DNA of 64,000 bases from Peptostreptococcaceae bacterium pGA-8 (GCA_900112915.1 FONK01000006.1:55675-119674); one strand, 5' to 3'; counted from the first letter of the stretch, positions 49,240 to 58,152 are shown. Numbers and translations: made by a program. Notes: generated by a model from the letters alone, not told the origin.

Positions 49240-50187
49240 ATGATCGAAATTGAAAAACCTACAATTGAAAAATTTGTAGACGAAGAAAATAAAAACTATG
49301 GCAAGTTTGTCATCGAACCACTTGAAAGAGGTTATGGTACAACTCTTGGAAACTGCATGAGAAGAATACTTCTCAGCTCACTTCCGGGCGCTGCTGTAAC
49401 ATCAATCATGATTGATGGCATTTTGCATGAGTTTTCAACAATTCCGGGGGTAAAGGAGGATGTTACGGAAATCATCCTTAACCTTAAGAAGTTAGCTGTT
49501 AGACTTAATGGGGACAGCACCAAAAGAGTTGTTATCAATGCAGTAGGACCTAAAGAAGTAACCGCTGCAGACATTATCGGAGACTCCGAGTTGGAAATTT
49601 TCAACAAGGATCTTCACATTGCATCTCTGGACGAAAATGCTACTTTGATAATGAACATTGACCTTGCCAGAGGTAGAGGATATGTTCCTGCGGAACAGAA
49701 TAAGGATGAAAATACTCCTATTTCAGTAATTCCTGTAGATTCAATCTTCACCCCTGTTACAAAGGTAAATTACACAGTAGAAAACACAAGAGTTGGTCAG
49801 GTAACAGATTTTGATAAGCTTACTTTAGAGATTTGGACAGACGGTTCAATAAATCCTGAAGAAGGCGTTTCCATCGGTGCTAAGATTATGCAGGAGCATC
49901 TTGACTTATTTGTTAAGCTTGATGATTCTACAGATAACATGGAAATCATGGTTGAGAAAGAAGAAGACCAGAAAGAAAAAGCCCTTGAGATGACTATCGA
50001 AGAGCTGGAGCTTTCCGTTAGATCTTTCAACTGTCTAAAAAGAGCTGCTATCAATACCGTTGAGGAATTGACAGAAAAGAGCGAAGACGACATGATGAAG
50101 GTTAGAAACCTTGGAAAGAAGTCCTTGGACGAAGTTAAGAATAAGCTTGCCGAGCTTGGACTTGGTCTAAGAGAAATTGATGATTAA
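49240..50187 (+). CDS. rpoA: DNA-directed RNA polymerase subunit alpha
   Basis: 315 residues; dimer scaffold for RNA polymerase. N-domain with [22 protein letters not shown]-domain with [21 protein letters not shown] and [15 protein letters not shown], which contacts UP elements and activators. AGGAGG precedes the ATG. A 61-base spacer separates it from rpsD. Confidence 0.98.
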   Translation: MIEIEKPTIEKFVDEENKNYGKFVIEPLERGYGTTLGNCMRRILLSSLPGAAVTSIMIDGILHEFSTIPGVKEDVTEIILNLKKLAVRLNGDSTKRVVINAVGPKEVTAADIIGDSELEIFNKDLHIASLDENATLIMNIDLARGRGYVPAEQNKDENTPISVIPVDSIFTPVTKVNYTVENTRVGQVTDFDKLTLEIWTDGSINPEEGVSIGAKIMQEHLDLFVKLDDSTDNMEIMVEKEEDQKEKALEMTIEELELSVRSFNCLKRAAINTVEELTEKSEDDMMKVRNLGKKSLDEVKNKLAELGLGLREIDD

Positions 50188-50212
50188 GTACTGTAGAGAA
50201 AGGAGATAGATT

Positions 50213-50554
50213 ATGCCGGGATATAGAAAGCTAGGCAGACCTTCAGCTCACAGAAAATCAATGTTGAGAAACCTTGTAACTGACTTATTCAGAGAAGAAA
50301 GAATTTCAACTACTGATTGCAGAGCAAAGGAAACCAGAAAAATCGCAGAAAAGCTTATCACATTGGCTAAGCGTGGAGATCTTCACGCAAGAAGACAGGT
50401 GCTTGCATATGTCTTCGATGAAGATGTTGTAACAAAGCTTTTTGAAGAAATTGCGCCTAAGTACGCAGATAGAAATGGTGGATATACAAGAATTCTTAAG
50501 TTAGGACCTCGTCAGGGGGACTGTGCGGAAGTTGTATTCCTAGAGCTTGTATAG
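50213..50554 (+). CDS. rplQ: 50S ribosomal protein L17 (bL17)
   Basis: 113 residues. [19 protein letters not shown] opening and [18 protein letters not shown] are canonical. AAAGGAG precedes the ATG. It closes the cluster with a terminator; the ecfA1-ecfA2-ecfT transporter genes that often follow in Firmicutes are absent. Confidence 0.97.
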   Translation: MPGYRKLGRPSAHRKSMLRNLVTDLFREERISTTDCRAKETRKIAEKLITLAKRGDLHARRQVLAYVFDEDVVTKLFEEIAPKYADRNGGYTRILKLGPRQGDCAEVVFLELV

Positions 50555-50570
50555 TTTTAACCTGTAATTA

Positions 50571-50602
50571 AAAGAGTGCTTCATAATTGAGGCACTCTTT
50601 TT
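50571..50602 (+). terminator. Terminator of the ribosomal-protein cluster
   Basis: AAAGAGTGC (50571-50579) pairs with GCACTCTTT (50592-50600), with TCA/TGA extending the stem inward, then TTTTTG. Confidence 0.9.
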
Positions 50603-50611
50603 GAAATAGTG

Positions 50612-50640
50612 TTGACATAAGCTAATTTGCCATATATAAT
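50612..50640 (+). promoter_or_regulatory. Promoter of the cobalamin riboswitch transcript
   Basis: TTGACA (50612-50617), exactly 17 bases, TATAAT (50635-50640): full sigma-A consensus. The start near 50647 lies about 14 bases before the aptamer. Confidence 0.9.
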
Positions 50641-50660
50641 AGTACTGTAGCTAAATAAAG

Positions 50661-50858
50661 CTTCATGTTCTTGCCGTAGAGATACGGTGAGCTAAGAGGG
50701 AAGCAGGTGAGAATCCTGCGCGGTCCCGCCACTGTGAGCAATGAGTAGAGTCTTATGATTTGGATCATCCACTGATGAATAATCGGGAAGGATAGACAAT
50801 ACGTTGAATTGCCAGCCAGGAGACCTGCATGAAGTTGTTTCTGTTGGGCGGTGAACCC
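50661..50858 (+). ncRNA. Cobalamin (B12) riboswitch
   Basis: P1 is CTTCATG (50661-50667) with CATGAAG (50828-50834). Core signatures: GGGAAGCAGGTGAGAATCCT with GCGCGGTCCCGCCACTGTGA (50698-50737), and the B12 box GCCAGCCAGGAGACCTGC (50812-50829). The L5 loop CCGCC (50726-50730) can pair with GGCGG (50847-50851), the loop of a GGG/CCC hairpin after P1, which is the kissing interaction of this class. The 586-base stretch 50555-51140 has no credible gene; this RNA occupies its middle. Confidence 0.95.
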
Positions 50859-50887
50859 TATAGGAAATGTTTTGTAACAGCAAATAC

Positions 50888-50916
50888 GGGCTGTGGGCAC
50901 ACCACAGTCCTTTTTA
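50888..50916 (+). terminator. Terminator of the riboswitch
   Basis: GGGCTGTGG (50888-50896), loop GCACA, CCACAGTCC (50902-50910), then TTTTTATTT. One G-T pair; a strong stem. It is likely the expression platform. Confidence 0.9.
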
Positions 50917-50962
50917 TTTGGATGGATTGTGGAAAGCCAAATGCTTTTCATTCTTTTGACTT

Positions 50963-50999
50963 GAGACAGGCCTCGTCAACCTGTCTCTTTTCGTTTTTG
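50963..50999 (+). terminator. Second terminator downstream of the riboswitch
   Basis: GAGACAGG (50963-50970) pairs with CCTGTCTC (50980-50987), followed by TTTTCGTTTTT. It would end any readthrough about 340 bases from the riboswitch promoter, before pcrA. Confidence 0.85.
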
Positions 51000-51087
51000 G
51001 AAAAATGCCGCTTGGGTATGGTGATGATGGGGGGTAATCTACAAAAATAATCTCTGAAGATAAATCAGTTTTGACCCATAGATTACT

Positions 51088-51115
51088 TTTGCCTAAGGGT
51101 GTTTTGTGGTAAAAT
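51088..51115 (+). promoter_or_regulatory. Promoter of pcrA
   Basis: TTTGCC (51088-51093), 16 bases, TAAAAT (51110-51115) with TG one base upstream. An inverted repeat GTAATCTA (51034-51041) / TAGATTAC (51079-51086) ends next to the -35. Confidence 0.6.
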
Positions 51116-51140
51116 AGTGAAGAAGAATTGAGAGGTAGAG

Positions 51141-53396
51141 ATGAATTTAGATAAGTTTAATAAGCCTCAAAAAGAGGCCGTGAAATTACTGGAAGGTCCG
51201 TTGCTTATTTTAGCCGGTGCAGGAAGTGGTAAGACCAGCACAATGACCGGCAGAATTGCATATATGATAGAGCAGGGAATTTCCAGATATAATATTTTGG
51301 CTGTAACCTTTACAAATAAGGCAGCCGGCGAGATGAGGGAGCGAGTCGAAGCCCTTGTCGGCAGCTGTGACGGTATGTGGATTTTGACATTTCACGCTAT
51401 GTGTCTAAGAATGTTGAAGATGGATGCCAATTTGATAGGCTATGGCAAGAATTTTGTTATTTATGACACCACTGACCAGAAAACCCTTATTAAAAATATT
51501 TTGAAGGATTTTAATATTAACGATAAGGAATTCGGCATTCCGTATCTTCTATCCATCATCAGCAACTGTAAGGAGCAGGGGCAGTCACCGGAGCTTTACA
51601 GAAAGAACAATGAGGAAAATTTCAGAACGAAGACTATCTATAATGTGTATAAGGAATATACATCAAGGCTCAAGAAGAATAATGCCATGGACTTTGATGA
51701 CCTGCTTTTGAACACCCTCATTCTGCTTCGTGAAAACCCTGAGCTGTTGGATAAGTATAGACGAAGATTTCAGTACATTATGGTCGATGAGTATCAAGAT
51801 ACTAACCATATTCAGTATATGCTCATTAAATTGCTGGCTGATGAGCATCACAATCTTTGCGTAGTAGGTGATGACGACCAGTGCATATATGAATGGCGAG
51901 GGGCGGATATTAGAAATATTCTCGACTTTGAGAAGGATTTCCCTGAAGCCAAGGTCATTAAGCTGGAGCAGAATTACAGGTCATATGGGAATATTTTGGC
52001 AGGGGCTCACTCGGTAATTGAGAACAATAGGGGGAGGAAGAATAAGAAGCTTTGGACGGACAAAGAGGACGGACACAAGATCAGGTACTATAGGGCAGAC
52101 ACTGAAAAGGATGAGGCCAGGTACATTGTATCGGAAATAGGCTTTATGAAAACAGGCCCGGAGAATTATTTGTGGTCTGATTTTGCAATACTTTATAGAA
52201 CCAATGCCCAGTCACGAGTTTTTGAGCAGGCCTTTGCGGAGCGAGGCATACCATATAGAATCCTGTCAGGCCTCAGATATTATGACAGAAAAGAAATTAA
52301 GGACTTAATGGCATATATGCGGTTAGTGGCAAATCCCAAGGATGATTTGGCCCTGAGTAGAATTATAAATGAGCCTAAGCGGGGAATGGGCGCTAAGTCT
52401 ATGGAAAAAATATCATCATTTGCTACAATGTATGGGGAATCTCTTCTTGAAACCTTATCAAGGCCTGAAATAATTGCCGGCCTATCCGGCAAATCCGGAA
52501 GCAGCGTAAAGGCTTTAATTGATTGTCTAAATCTTTGCAGCAGCGAAGCGGATAATCTGCGAGTATCGGATATTTACGATGAATTGCTGGTTAAAACCGG
52601 ATACATTAAAGCACTTGAAGATGCAGGAACTGTTGAGGCGGAAGGACGCATTGAAAATCTTATGGAGTTTAAATCGGTAATAGCCGATTACGAAAAAGAA
52701 GCTGAAAATCCAACCCTTGCAGAATTTATGGAGAAAATAACTCTAATGGCTGAGGTGGATAATCATGACGAAAATACCAACGCTGTAGTGCTAATGACCA
52801 TGCATAGCTCCAAAGGTCTGGAGTTTCCTGTGGTGTTTCTGCCCGGCCTGGAGGACGGGCTTTTTCCGGGACATAGAGCCTTGGAGAATGAAGATTCCAT
52901 GGAGGAAGAGCGCAGACTTTGCTATGTCGGTATGACCAGGGCAAAAGAGAGGCTGATTTTAACCAGTGCATCTATGCGAACTATATACGGACGAAGTGAT
53001 TATACCAGAGAATCCACTTTTTTGCGGGAGCTCAATCCTAAATTGATGGAGGGAGATGGAGTATTCCGAAAGAAAAAAAAGGATGATATGGATGTGTACA
53101 CCGGAGGCAGGGATGGCTACAGTAATCCAAACCCTATTAAGCCCTTTGATGTTTCCAAGTACAGCTCTGCATGTAAAACCGGAGCCTTTGACTTAGTGAA
53201 AAACGCTAAAATGGCCACTCGCGCCAATGTCAGCTCTGAGGGAGCCGTGGATATAAAGGAGGGCGATAGAGTCAGTCATAGCAAGTTTGGAGAAGGCTTA
53301 GTAATAGAAACGGATGAAAGAACATTGACTGTAATGTTTGACTCTGTTGGGCGAAAAAAACTTGCCAAGGGAATTGCGCATATTAAAAAGCTTTAA
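51141..53396 (+). CDS. pcrA: ATP-dependent DNA helicase PcrA/UvrD
   Basis: 751 residues; 3'-5' SF1A helicase for repair and removal of stalled complexes. Walker A LAGAGSGKT (24-32), VTFTNKAA, MVDEYQDTN, GDDDQCIYEWRGAD, LEQNYRS, TMHSSKGLEFPVVF and YVGMTRAKERL are in order. Motif III reads DDQCIY where Ser is more usual than Cys. The C-terminal Tudor-like RNA-polymerase-binding domain is present (GDRVSHSKFGEGLV). ligA follows after 30 bases, the usual pcrA-ligA pairing in Firmicutes. Confidence 0.97.
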   Translation: MNLDKFNKPQKEAVKLLEGPLLILAGAGSGKTSTMTGRIAYMIEQGISRYNILAVTFTNKAAGEMRERVEALVGSCDGMWILTFHAMCLRMLKMDANLIGYGKNFVIYDTTDQKTLIKNILKDFNINDKEFGIPYLLSIISNCKEQGQSPELYRKNNEENFRTKTIYNVYKEYTSRLKKNNAMDFDDLLLNTLILLRENPELLDKYRRRFQYIMVDEYQDTNHIQYMLIKLLADEHHNLCVVGDDDQCIYEWRGADIRNILDFEKDFPEAKVIKLEQNYRSYGNILAGAHSVIENNRGRKNKKLWTDKEDGHKIRYYRADTEKDEARYIVSEIGFMKTGPENYLWSDFAILYRTNAQSRVFEQAFAERGIPYRILSGLRYYDRKEIKDLMAYMRLVANPKDDLALSRIINEPKRGMGAKSMEKISSFATMYGESLLETLSRPEIIAGLSGKSGSSVKALIDCLNLCSSEADNLRVSDIYDELLVKTGYIKALEDAGTVEAEGRIENLMEFKSVIADYEKEAENPTLAEFMEKITLMAEVDNHDENTNAVVLMTMHSSKGLEFPVVFLPGLEDGLFPGHRALENEDSMEEERRLCYVGMTRAKERLILTSASMRTIYGRSDYTRESTFLRELNPKLMEGDGVFRKKKKDDMDVYTGGRDGYSNPNPIKPFDVSKYSSACKTGAFDLVKNAKMATRANVSSEGAVDIKEGDRVSHSKFGEGLVIETDERTLTVMFDSVGRKKLAKGIAHIKKL

Positions 53397-53426
53397 CAAC
53401 GGTTATTGGAGTATAGATTTAGATAA

Positions 53427-55391
53427 ATGGACAAGAAAAAAGAAATTTTAGAATTAATTGACAGGCTTAATGAGGCGGCAAAGTCGTATTATCAGGGAAC
53501 GGAAGAGATAATGTCAAACCTTGAATACGATGAGCTTTATGATAGACTTTCGACTCTTGAAGAGGAGACCGGAATTGTTTTGTCATCAAGTCCGACCCAA
53601 AAAGTAGGCTATGAGGTTCTGTCCTCACTGCCTAAAGAAGCCCATGCCGCTCCAATGCTTTCTCTGGATAAGAGTAAGGACAGAGAGGCTTTGGCAAGCT
53701 GGTTAGGAGCCCATGAAGGTCTGCTTTCATGGAAGCTGGATGGTCTCACTGTTGTTTTGACCTATGAAAACGGACAGCTGGTAAAAGCTCTCACCAGGGG
53801 AAATGGACAAATAGGCGAGGTTATCACAGCCAATGCCAGAACCTTTGTCAATCTCCCCCTCAAAATTCCCCATAAGGGAAGAGTCGTTTTGCGAGGTGAG
53901 GCCATAATTAGCTATGAGGATTTTCAAAAAATAAACCGCAATTTGCCCGAGGGCGAAGAGCCATATAAGAATCCGAGAAATTTGTGCAGCGGTTCAGTGA
54001 GACAGCTTAACAGCCAAATAACTGCCCAACGAAAGGTTAATTTAGTTGCATTTTCTCTAGTTGAGGCTGAAGGCCTTGACACAACAAAAGAGCTGCAGGA
54101 CAAAAGAGGGGCTCAGCTTGACTGGCTTGAGCAGCAAGGCTTTCAGGTTGTTGAGAGAGTTTCGGTGAACAGTACTGACATTGTGGAAAAGATAAATGAA
54201 TTTGAGAAAAAAATTCAAGATAATGTCTTTCCTTCAGATGGCCTTGTCCTTACCTATGATGACATTGCTTATGGACAGTCTTTGGGAAAAACGGCTAAAT
54301 TCCCGCGGGATGCCATAGCCTTTAAGTGGGAGGACCGGCAGGAGGAAACTGTTTTGAGAGAAATACTATGGAGTCCGTCAAGAACAGGGTTAATAAATCC
54401 GATAGCTATTTTCGACGCCGTTGAGCTGGAAGGTACTACTGTAAGCAGAGCATCGGTCCATAATATAAGCATCATGAGAGAACTGGGTCTTGGAATTGGG
54501 GACAGGATCATGGTTTATAAGGCTAATATGATAATCCCTCAGATATCCCGTAACTTGACTAAATCAAACAATATAGTCTTGCCTGAGGTATGTCCGGTAT
54601 GTGGAAGCAAGGTTAAGCTTAATGATGAGAATGGTGTTCAGACATTAATCTGCTTAAATCCCGTATGTCCGGCAAAGGAGATAAAATCCTTTACCTTGCT
54701 GGTTAGCCGTGATGCCTTGAACATCGACGGAATTTCTGAAAGCACAATGGAAAGGCTCATTGATGAGGGCATTGTAAAAAGCTTTAAGGATATTTTCTAT
54801 ATCAAGGATAAGGAAGCCCTCGTAAGCAGGCTGCCCGGATTTGGGAAAAAATCCTTTGACAATATGGTAGCTGCCATAGAAAAGGCCAGAAGCACTAAGC
54901 CTGAAAGGTTGCTCTATGGGATTGGAATACCGAACATAGGCGTACAAACAGCAAAACTGATAGCCAGGGCTGCCGGAGGAAAATGGGAAAATATAATTGC
55001 CATGAAGGCACCTGACCTTATGGAAATTGACGGTATAGGCCGAGTTTTGGCGGAAGGATTTGAAAACTTCTTCAAGAATTCTGCTAAGCGTGAAATGGTA
55101 GCTGAGCTTAGAAATGAGCTTGTCCTGGATGAAGAAGTGCAAGCTGTGGGAAATAGCCTTGAAGGCCTGACCTTTGTCATAACCGGCTCGCTTAATTCTT
55201 ATGATAACAGAGACCGGCTAAAGGCTGAAATTGAAGCCTTGGGAGGCAAGGTTTCAGGCTCTGTCAGCAGCAAGACAAGCTATTTGGTAAACAATGACAT
55301 TACTTCAGCTTCAGGGAAGAACAAGAAGGCAAAGGAGCTTGGTGTTGAAATAATTAATGAGGAAGCAGTAATTAAAATGATAAAAGGCTAG
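53427..55391 (+). CDS. ligA: NAD-dependent DNA ligase
   Basis: 654 residues. N-terminal Ia region with SSPTQKVGYEV; adenylation site KLDGLT with K103 (SWKLDG, where EPK-x-DG is typical); OB fold; Cys4 zinc finger (CPVCGS, CLNPVCPAK); helix-hairpin-helix repeats; C-terminal BRCT domain (ITGSLNSYDNRDRLKAEIEA). All domains are present, so it should be active, but the active-site neighbourhood is a divergent variant. The nearest GGAG is far from the ATG. Its stop codon lies inside a terminator. Confidence 0.94.
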   Translation: MDKKKEILELIDRLNEAAKSYYQGTEEIMSNLEYDELYDRLSTLEEETGIVLSSSPTQKVGYEVLSSLPKEAHAAPMLSLDKSKDREALASWLGAHEGLLSWKLDGLTVVLTYENGQLVKALTRGNGQIGEVITANARTFVNLPLKIPHKGRVVLRGEAIISYEDFQKINRNLPEGEEPYKNPRNLCSGSVRQLNSQITAQRKVNLVAFSLVEAEGLDTTKELQDKRGAQLDWLEQQGFQVVERVSVNSTDIVEKINEFEKKIQDNVFPSDGLVLTYDDIAYGQSLGKTAKFPRDAIAFKWEDRQEETVLREILWSPSRTGLINPIAIFDAVELEGTTVSRASVHNISIMRELGLGIGDRIMVYKANMIIPQISRNLTKSNNIVLPEVCPVCGSKVKLNDENGVQTLICLNPVCPAKEIKSFTLLVSRDALNIDGISESTMERLIDEGIVKSFKDIFYIKDKEALVSRLPGFGKKSFDNMVAAIEKARSTKPERLLYGIGIPNIGVQTAKLIARAAGGKWENIIAMKAPDLMEIDGIGRVLAEGFENFFKNSAKREMVAELRNELVLDEEVQAVGNSLEGLTFVITGSLNSYDNRDRLKAEIEALGGKVSGSVSSKTSYLVNNDITSASGKNKKAKELGVEIINEEAVIKMIKG

Positions 55392-55413
55392 TCCCTTTGG
55401 ACCGGCCTTTTTG
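55384..55413 (+). terminator. Terminator of ligA (probably bidirectional)
   Basis: AAGGC-GTCC pairs with GGAC-GCCTT around a CTTT loop with a 2x2 internal loop, followed by TTTTTGTTTT. On the minus strand, after the ATPase gene, the tail is TTTTATCATTTT. Confidence 0.75.
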
Positions 55414-55460
55414 TTTTGACATATTAAGATGTACAGGCTCCATAGCTGAGCCGATGAACT

Positions 55461-57347
55461 CTATATTTTCATGGCTCTCATAGCATTTAGAATTGCAAGG
55501 ACTGCAACACCTACATCGGCAAAAACCGCTGCCCACATGGAGGCAAATCCCAAGGCCCCCAGGATTAATACTGCGAATTTAATTCCCAAGGCGAAGATTA
55601 CATTTTGTTTGCATATTCCCATAACCTTACGGGATATCTTTATTAATGTAGGTATCTTTGAGATATCGTCAGCCATTATAACTATATCAGCAGCTTCAAT
55701 GGCGGCATCTGAACCGAGAGCCCCCATTGCAACACCTACATCGGCACCGGCGATAACGGGAGCATCGTTAATTCCATCCCCTACAAAGGCGGAAAATCTC
55801 CTTTCCTTTAGCCTACTGAGAGCCGCTACCTTGTCCTGAGGCAGAAGCTCGGCCTCCACATGGCTGATACCCAGACTTTCTGCTACACTTAAGGCTATTT
55901 CCTTTCTATCGCCGGTGAACATAACAGTTTCTTTAACACCAAGCCTGTTAAGCTGATTTATCATTTCTTTAGCTTCAGGGCGGATAGTATCTGAAACTAC
56001 AATATAACCGAGATATTTCACATCATCATTAAGCTGCTCGGAATTAGCCTTCACTTGGCTGTCCCTTGAAATTGCTACATGGACTACAGAGCCGACAGCA
56101 TCAATTTGGGGCAGCTCGACCCCAATTTCCTTCATAAGCTTGTGGTTTCCGCAGTAGATTTTTCCATCTGAAAGCTCTGCGTGGACACCGAAACCGGCCT
56201 TTTCGCTATATTTTATGTCAAGATCCGACTTGATTTCACCTTGGGAAAAACTCACATCTCCTTTGATATGATTAACTATTGCCTTTGCAATAGGATGCTC
56301 TGAAAAAGCCTCTCCATAATATGCAGCCTTCAGCAGCTCTTTTTCACTATGATTTCCACGGGGAACAACCTCAGTTACAGCAAAAGAGCCGTTGGTCAAA
56401 GTTCCTGTTTTGTCAAAGGCGAAGGCCTCTATGTCTGCAAGGGCTTCAAGATAATTGCTCCCCTTGACCAGAATTCCCTTGGAGGAAGCAGAGCCTATTC
56501 CTGCAAAGAGCGTCATTGGAACGGATATTACCAAGGCGCAAGGGCAAGATATTACCAGAAATACCATGGCTCTGTAAAGCCATTGCGAGAAGACCGCACC
56601 ACTTAAAACCAAAGGAGGCACAATGGCCAGAAGTATTGCTAATGCCACAACAATAGGGGTGTAGTATTTAGCAAATCTGGTTATGAATTTTTCCACCCTT
56701 GCTTTGCTTACAGCAGCATCTTCAATTAGCTCTAAGATTTTACCAACAGCAGAATCATCGTAGTCGGAGGTAGCCCTTATTTGTAAAACTCCACTACCGT
56801 TTACTGAACCGCTGATTACATTATCTCCGCTTGATACATCATAAGGAAGAGATTCTCCGGTAAGAGCAGCAGTGTCCAGCGATGATGAGCCTGATACTAC
56901 AATTCCGTCAATAGGAACCTTTTCGCCGGGTTTAACCAAAACAACATCCCCGATTTCCAGGTCCTCCGGATCGATGACCACAACCTGATCTCCGACTATT
57001 TTGTTGGCAAATTGAGCCTTAATATCCATGGCTGCAGCAATGGAGCGTCTGCTCTTGTCTACAGCGTAATCTTCAAAAAATTCTCCAACACAATAGAAAA
57101 GCATAACTCCGGCAGCTTCCGGAAATTCTTTGCAGTAAATGGCGCCGCTTGTGGCGATTAACATAAGGAAATTTTCGTCCAAGGCGTGGCCCTTGAAAAG
57201 ACCTGTAAGCCCTGCCCAAATTACCTCATAGCCACAGATAACATAAGCGACAAAAAAGCTCCAATCAGCGTCAAATGCGTATCCGACAGCGACCAAGCAG
57301 GCTGCCAGAAATATTTTGATTATGTCAATTACTTTTTCTTGGTTCAT
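55461..57347 (-). CDS. Heavy-metal P-type ATPase (Zn/Cd/Pb class)
   Basis: 628 residues; exports divalent soft metals. TGES (163-166), the intramembrane CPC (268-270 in SCPCALVIS), phosphorylated D312 (DKTGTLT), the SEHPIAKA histidine motif and GDGINDAP are intact. The C-terminal segment MWAAVFADVGVAVLAILNAMR with its membrane Asp marks the Zn2+/Cd2+/Pb2+ (P1B-2, CadA/ZntA) class, not copper. No N-terminal HMA domain is fused; a free HMA protein is encoded immediately upstream. Last gene of the arsR-HMA-ATPase operon. ZntA and CadA cannot be told apart. Confidence 0.94.
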   Translation of the reverse strand: MNQEKVIDIIKIFLAACLVAVGYAFDADWSFFVAYVICGYEVIWAGLTGLFKGHALDENFLMLIATSGAIYCKEFPEAAGVMLFYCVGEFFEDYAVDKSRRSIAAAMDIKAQFANKIVGDQVVVIDPEDLEIGDVVLVKPGEKVPIDGIVVSGSSSLDTAALTGESLPYDVSSGDNVISGSVNGSGVLQIRATSDYDDSAVGKILELIEDAAVSKARVEKFITRFAKYYTPIVVALAILLAIVPPLVLSGAVFSQWLYRAMVFLVISCPCALVISVPMTLFAGIGSASSKGILVKGSNYLEALADIEAFAFDKTGTLTNGSFAVTEVVPRGNHSEKELLKAAYYGEAFSEHPIAKAIVNHIKGDVSFSQGEIKSDLDIKYSEKAGFGVHAELSDGKIYCGNHKLMKEIGVELPQIDAVGSVVHVAISRDSQVKANSEQLNDDVKYLGYIVVSDTIRPEAKEMINQLNRLGVKETVMFTGDRKEIALSVAESLGISHVEAELLPQDKVAALSRLKERRFSAFVGDGINDAPVIAGADVGVAMGALGSDAAIEAADIVIMADDISKIPTLIKISRKVMGICKQNVIFALGIKFAVLILGALGFASMWAAVFADVGVAVLAILNAMRAMKI

Positions 57348-57382
57348 AAATTTCTTCCTTTATTATCAGTTATTATCAGTGC

Positions 57383-57604
57383 CTATTTAACGATAATGTT
57401 GCAGTCGCTTTCATATTTGTGGACTATATCATGAGCCTTACTCAAAATTTCATCAAATTTTTCATCTGCAGCTTCAATAATCATTTTGGACGCCATAAAG
57501 TTAACCGTGCAGCCTTCAACGCCGTCCAGTTTATTAATATCTGACTCCATCTTTGCTGCGCAGTTGGCACAGCCTAAATTCTCTAATTTAAATTTCTTTT
57601 TCAT
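57383..57604 (-). CDS. Free heavy-metal-associated (HMA) domain protein
   Basis: 73 residues, one HMA ferredoxin-like fold with the metal pair C12 and C15 (GCANCAAK). It starts one base after the arsR stop and precedes the ATPase by 35 bases. It probably replaces the missing metal-binding domain of the ATPase or acts as its metallochaperone. A second Cys pair is absent; two further single cysteines (C32, C68) are present. Confidence 0.88.
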   Translation of the reverse strand: MKKKFKLENLGCANCAAKMESDINKLDGVEGCTVNFMASKMIIEAADEKFDEILSKAHDIVHKYESDCNIIVK

Positions 57605-57605
57605 T

Positions 57606-57977
57606 TTACATTCCTTCCTTTACAATACAGCCCATATTGAAAACTGCATCGATAATCTTATGTGTTTCAGTTGCAATTTCACTGTCAGCAAGGCGATAAT
57701 ACGCCTCCTTGCCATCCTTCCTGTAGGCCAGAATTCCGGACTGCTTTAGGATTTTCAGATGATGGGAAACTGCAGGAGAGGACATATCCATAGCAGCTGC
57801 AATGTTGATGACACAATCCTCAGTATGGCAGAGCAACCATAGAATTTTTATTCTTGTCGGATCTGACAGAAGTGAGAAAAGCTCAGCTACCGATGAAAAT
57901 GTTCCCGGCTCCGGCATTGAGTCAACCAGGACTGCAGTAGCAGGATTATGCTCATGGGGCAAAACAGTATGAGTCAT
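57606..57977 (-). CDS. ArsR/SmtB-family metal-responsive repressor
   Basis: 123 residues, winged helix with FSLLSDPTRIKILWLL and SSPAVSHHLKILKQSGIL. The ELCVC-like alpha-3 site is HTEDCVI. The alpha-5 metal site is imperfect (DSEIATETH). A His-rich N-terminus (MTHTVLPHEH) could add ligands, as in CadC. TAGGAGG precedes the ATG. It should repress its own operon via the palindrome at 58049-58068 and release it on binding metal. Confidence 0.92.
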   Translation of the reverse strand: MTHTVLPHEHNPATAVLVDSMPEPGTFSSVAELFSLLSDPTRIKILWLLCHTEDCVINIAAAMDMSSPAVSHHLKILKQSGILAYRKDGKEAYYRLADSEIATETHKIIDAVFNMGCIVKEGM

Positions 57978-58048
57978 GGGGATTACCTCCTAGATAATAG
58001 TTTTTAAAGGCATAGATGCCCGTCCGAACCTAAAACGGTTCAAAAATT

Positions 58049-58068
58049 AAACGATTGTTTAATCGTTT
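58049..58068. promoter_or_regulatory. Palindromic operator for the ArsR-type repressor
   Basis: AAACGATT-GTTT-AATCGTTT, perfect 8-bp arms. It begins at the predicted transcription start of the minus-strand operon, a repressing position. No second copy lies near the divergent rnf promoter. Confidence 0.75.
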
Positions 58069-58074
58069 GCTTTT

Positions 58075-58102
58075 ATTGTACCACAGTTTCACAAATAACA
58101 AA
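58075..58102 (-). promoter_or_regulatory. Promoter of the arsR-HMA-ATPase operon
   Basis: Minus-strand TTTGTT (58097-58102), 16 bases, TACAAT (58075-58080) with an extended TGG just upstream. The operator overlaps the start point. Confidence 0.6.
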
Positions 58103-58123
58103 CATTATTTTGTTAATTTTTTA

Positions 58124-58152
58124 ATGATTTTTTTACCCCCATGTAGTATAAT
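58124..58152 (+). promoter_or_regulatory. Promoter of the rnf operon
   Basis: A perfect TATAAT (58147-58152) lies 50 bases before rnfC; the -35 (ATGATT) is poor, which suggests help from an activator or upstream AT-rich DNA. Confidence 0.5.

Noticed and set aside
50829..51050. A 73-codon open frame directly behind the cobalamin riboswitch
   Set aside because: It starts inside P1 of the aptamer and reads through both terminators, with no ribosome site and low-complexity unrelated residues. It is not a credible riboswitch-controlled gene.
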